From the NCBI GenBank assembly GCA_002707085.1, contig PALY01000065.1, positions 10,176-16,411 of the forward strand: a DNA stretch of 6,236 nucleotides. The letters run 5' to 3'. Origin of the DNA: Deltaproteobacteria bacterium (GTDB taxonomy: Bacteria; Myxococcota_A; UBA796). Position 1 is the stretch's first letter. Each line of letters begins with the position of its first letter. The translations under genes and the position numbers were made by a program. Of this stretch, positions 6,108 through 6,236 are shown piece by piece. A model generated the notes under the pieces. It did not search any database. It worked only from the letters and a program-made list of their open reading frames with translations, and was not told the DNA's origin.

Positions 6108-6236
6108 CTACATTGCGCCGCCGGCGATCACGACGTTGGGAAATAAAAGACGACTTTTCTCGTCAACAATAGTGTCAGGGTCTTCCCGACTCGCATCCAT
6201 GGTCTTCACAAGCACTTCGTACTTGACCTGGTTGTC
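6108..6236 (-). CDS. ExbD/TolR-family protein, C-terminal 42 residues (partial, cut at right edge)
   Basis: The minus strand is open from the right edge to a TAG at 6110-6108, giving 42 residues that begin DNQVKYEVLVKTMDASRE and end RLLFPNVVIAGGAM. The pattern of Val-x-Tyr, a Val-x-x-(T/V)-M-D-A-x-R helix and a terminal LFP-x-VVIAGG strand is the C-terminal periplasmic fold of ExbD/TolR proteins as found in paired sets such as AglR/AglS-type motors. The transmembrane helix and catalytic aspartate are outside the window. It lies 25 nt before the next ExbD-like gene on the same strand, so the two probably form a heteromeric pair in one stator. Confidence 0.85.
   Translation of the reverse strand, partial: DNQVKYEVLVKTMDASREDPDTIVDEKSRLLFPNVVIAGGAM

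Noticed and set aside
1..6236. CRISPR arrays, tRNA or rRNA genes, insertion sequences
   Set aside because: No regularly spaced repeats, no cloverleaf or rRNA-like stretch, and no transposase or terminal inverted repeats were seen on either strand.

Overview
The window looks like chromosomal DNA from a Gram-negative bacterium with a double membrane and middling GC content (judged by eye, not counted). It encodes an outer-membrane beta-barrel with a C-terminal beta-signal, two ExbD/TolR-type motor proteins and a TonB-like protein with an AgmX/PglI-type C-terminal domain. A TonB-like protein with an FHA-like N-terminus next to paired ExbDs is, from memory, typical of Myxococcota and relatives such as Bradymonadia. 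That placement is inference. Base composition seems lower in GC than in classic Myxococcus.

Layout, left to right. (1) Positions 1-734, minus strand: the N-terminal membrane part of FtsK, cut by the left edge. (2) 735-850: a short divergent intergenic region with ribosome binding sites for both flanking genes and a weak promoter candidate for galE. (3) 851-1828, plus strand: galE, a UDP-hexose 4-epimerase. (4) A 17-nt convergent gap. (5) 1846-6236, minus strand: a co-directional cluster, which in transcription order runs ExbD-like (3' end only, 6236-6108), a second ExbD-like (6082-5552), a candidate unrecognised small protein with a TTG start (5508-5254), an FHA-like/TonB-like protein (5252-3888), a secreted two-cysteine helical protein (3864-3307) and an outer-membrane beta-barrel protein (3210-1846).

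The minus-strand cluster reads as a trans-envelope machine. A TolQ/ExbB-type stator subunit is expected just beyond the right edge. The ExbD pair would couple proton flow to the TonB-like protein, which crosses the inner membrane once. It carries a forkhead-associated-like module in the cytoplasm, a charged linker and a cysteine-paired C-terminal domain in the periplasm. The secreted cysteine protein and the barrel would be the periplasmic and outer-membrane partners. The barrel is too small for a classical TonB-dependent receptor, so what the motor acts on is open.

The least expected element is the small open frame that fills the 299-nt space between the second ExbD and the TonB-like gene. 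It has a GGAG ribosome binding site 8 nt from a TTG codon, and its stop lies one base before the TonB-like start. It also contains a perfect 8-bp inverted repeat. It resembles no family I know.
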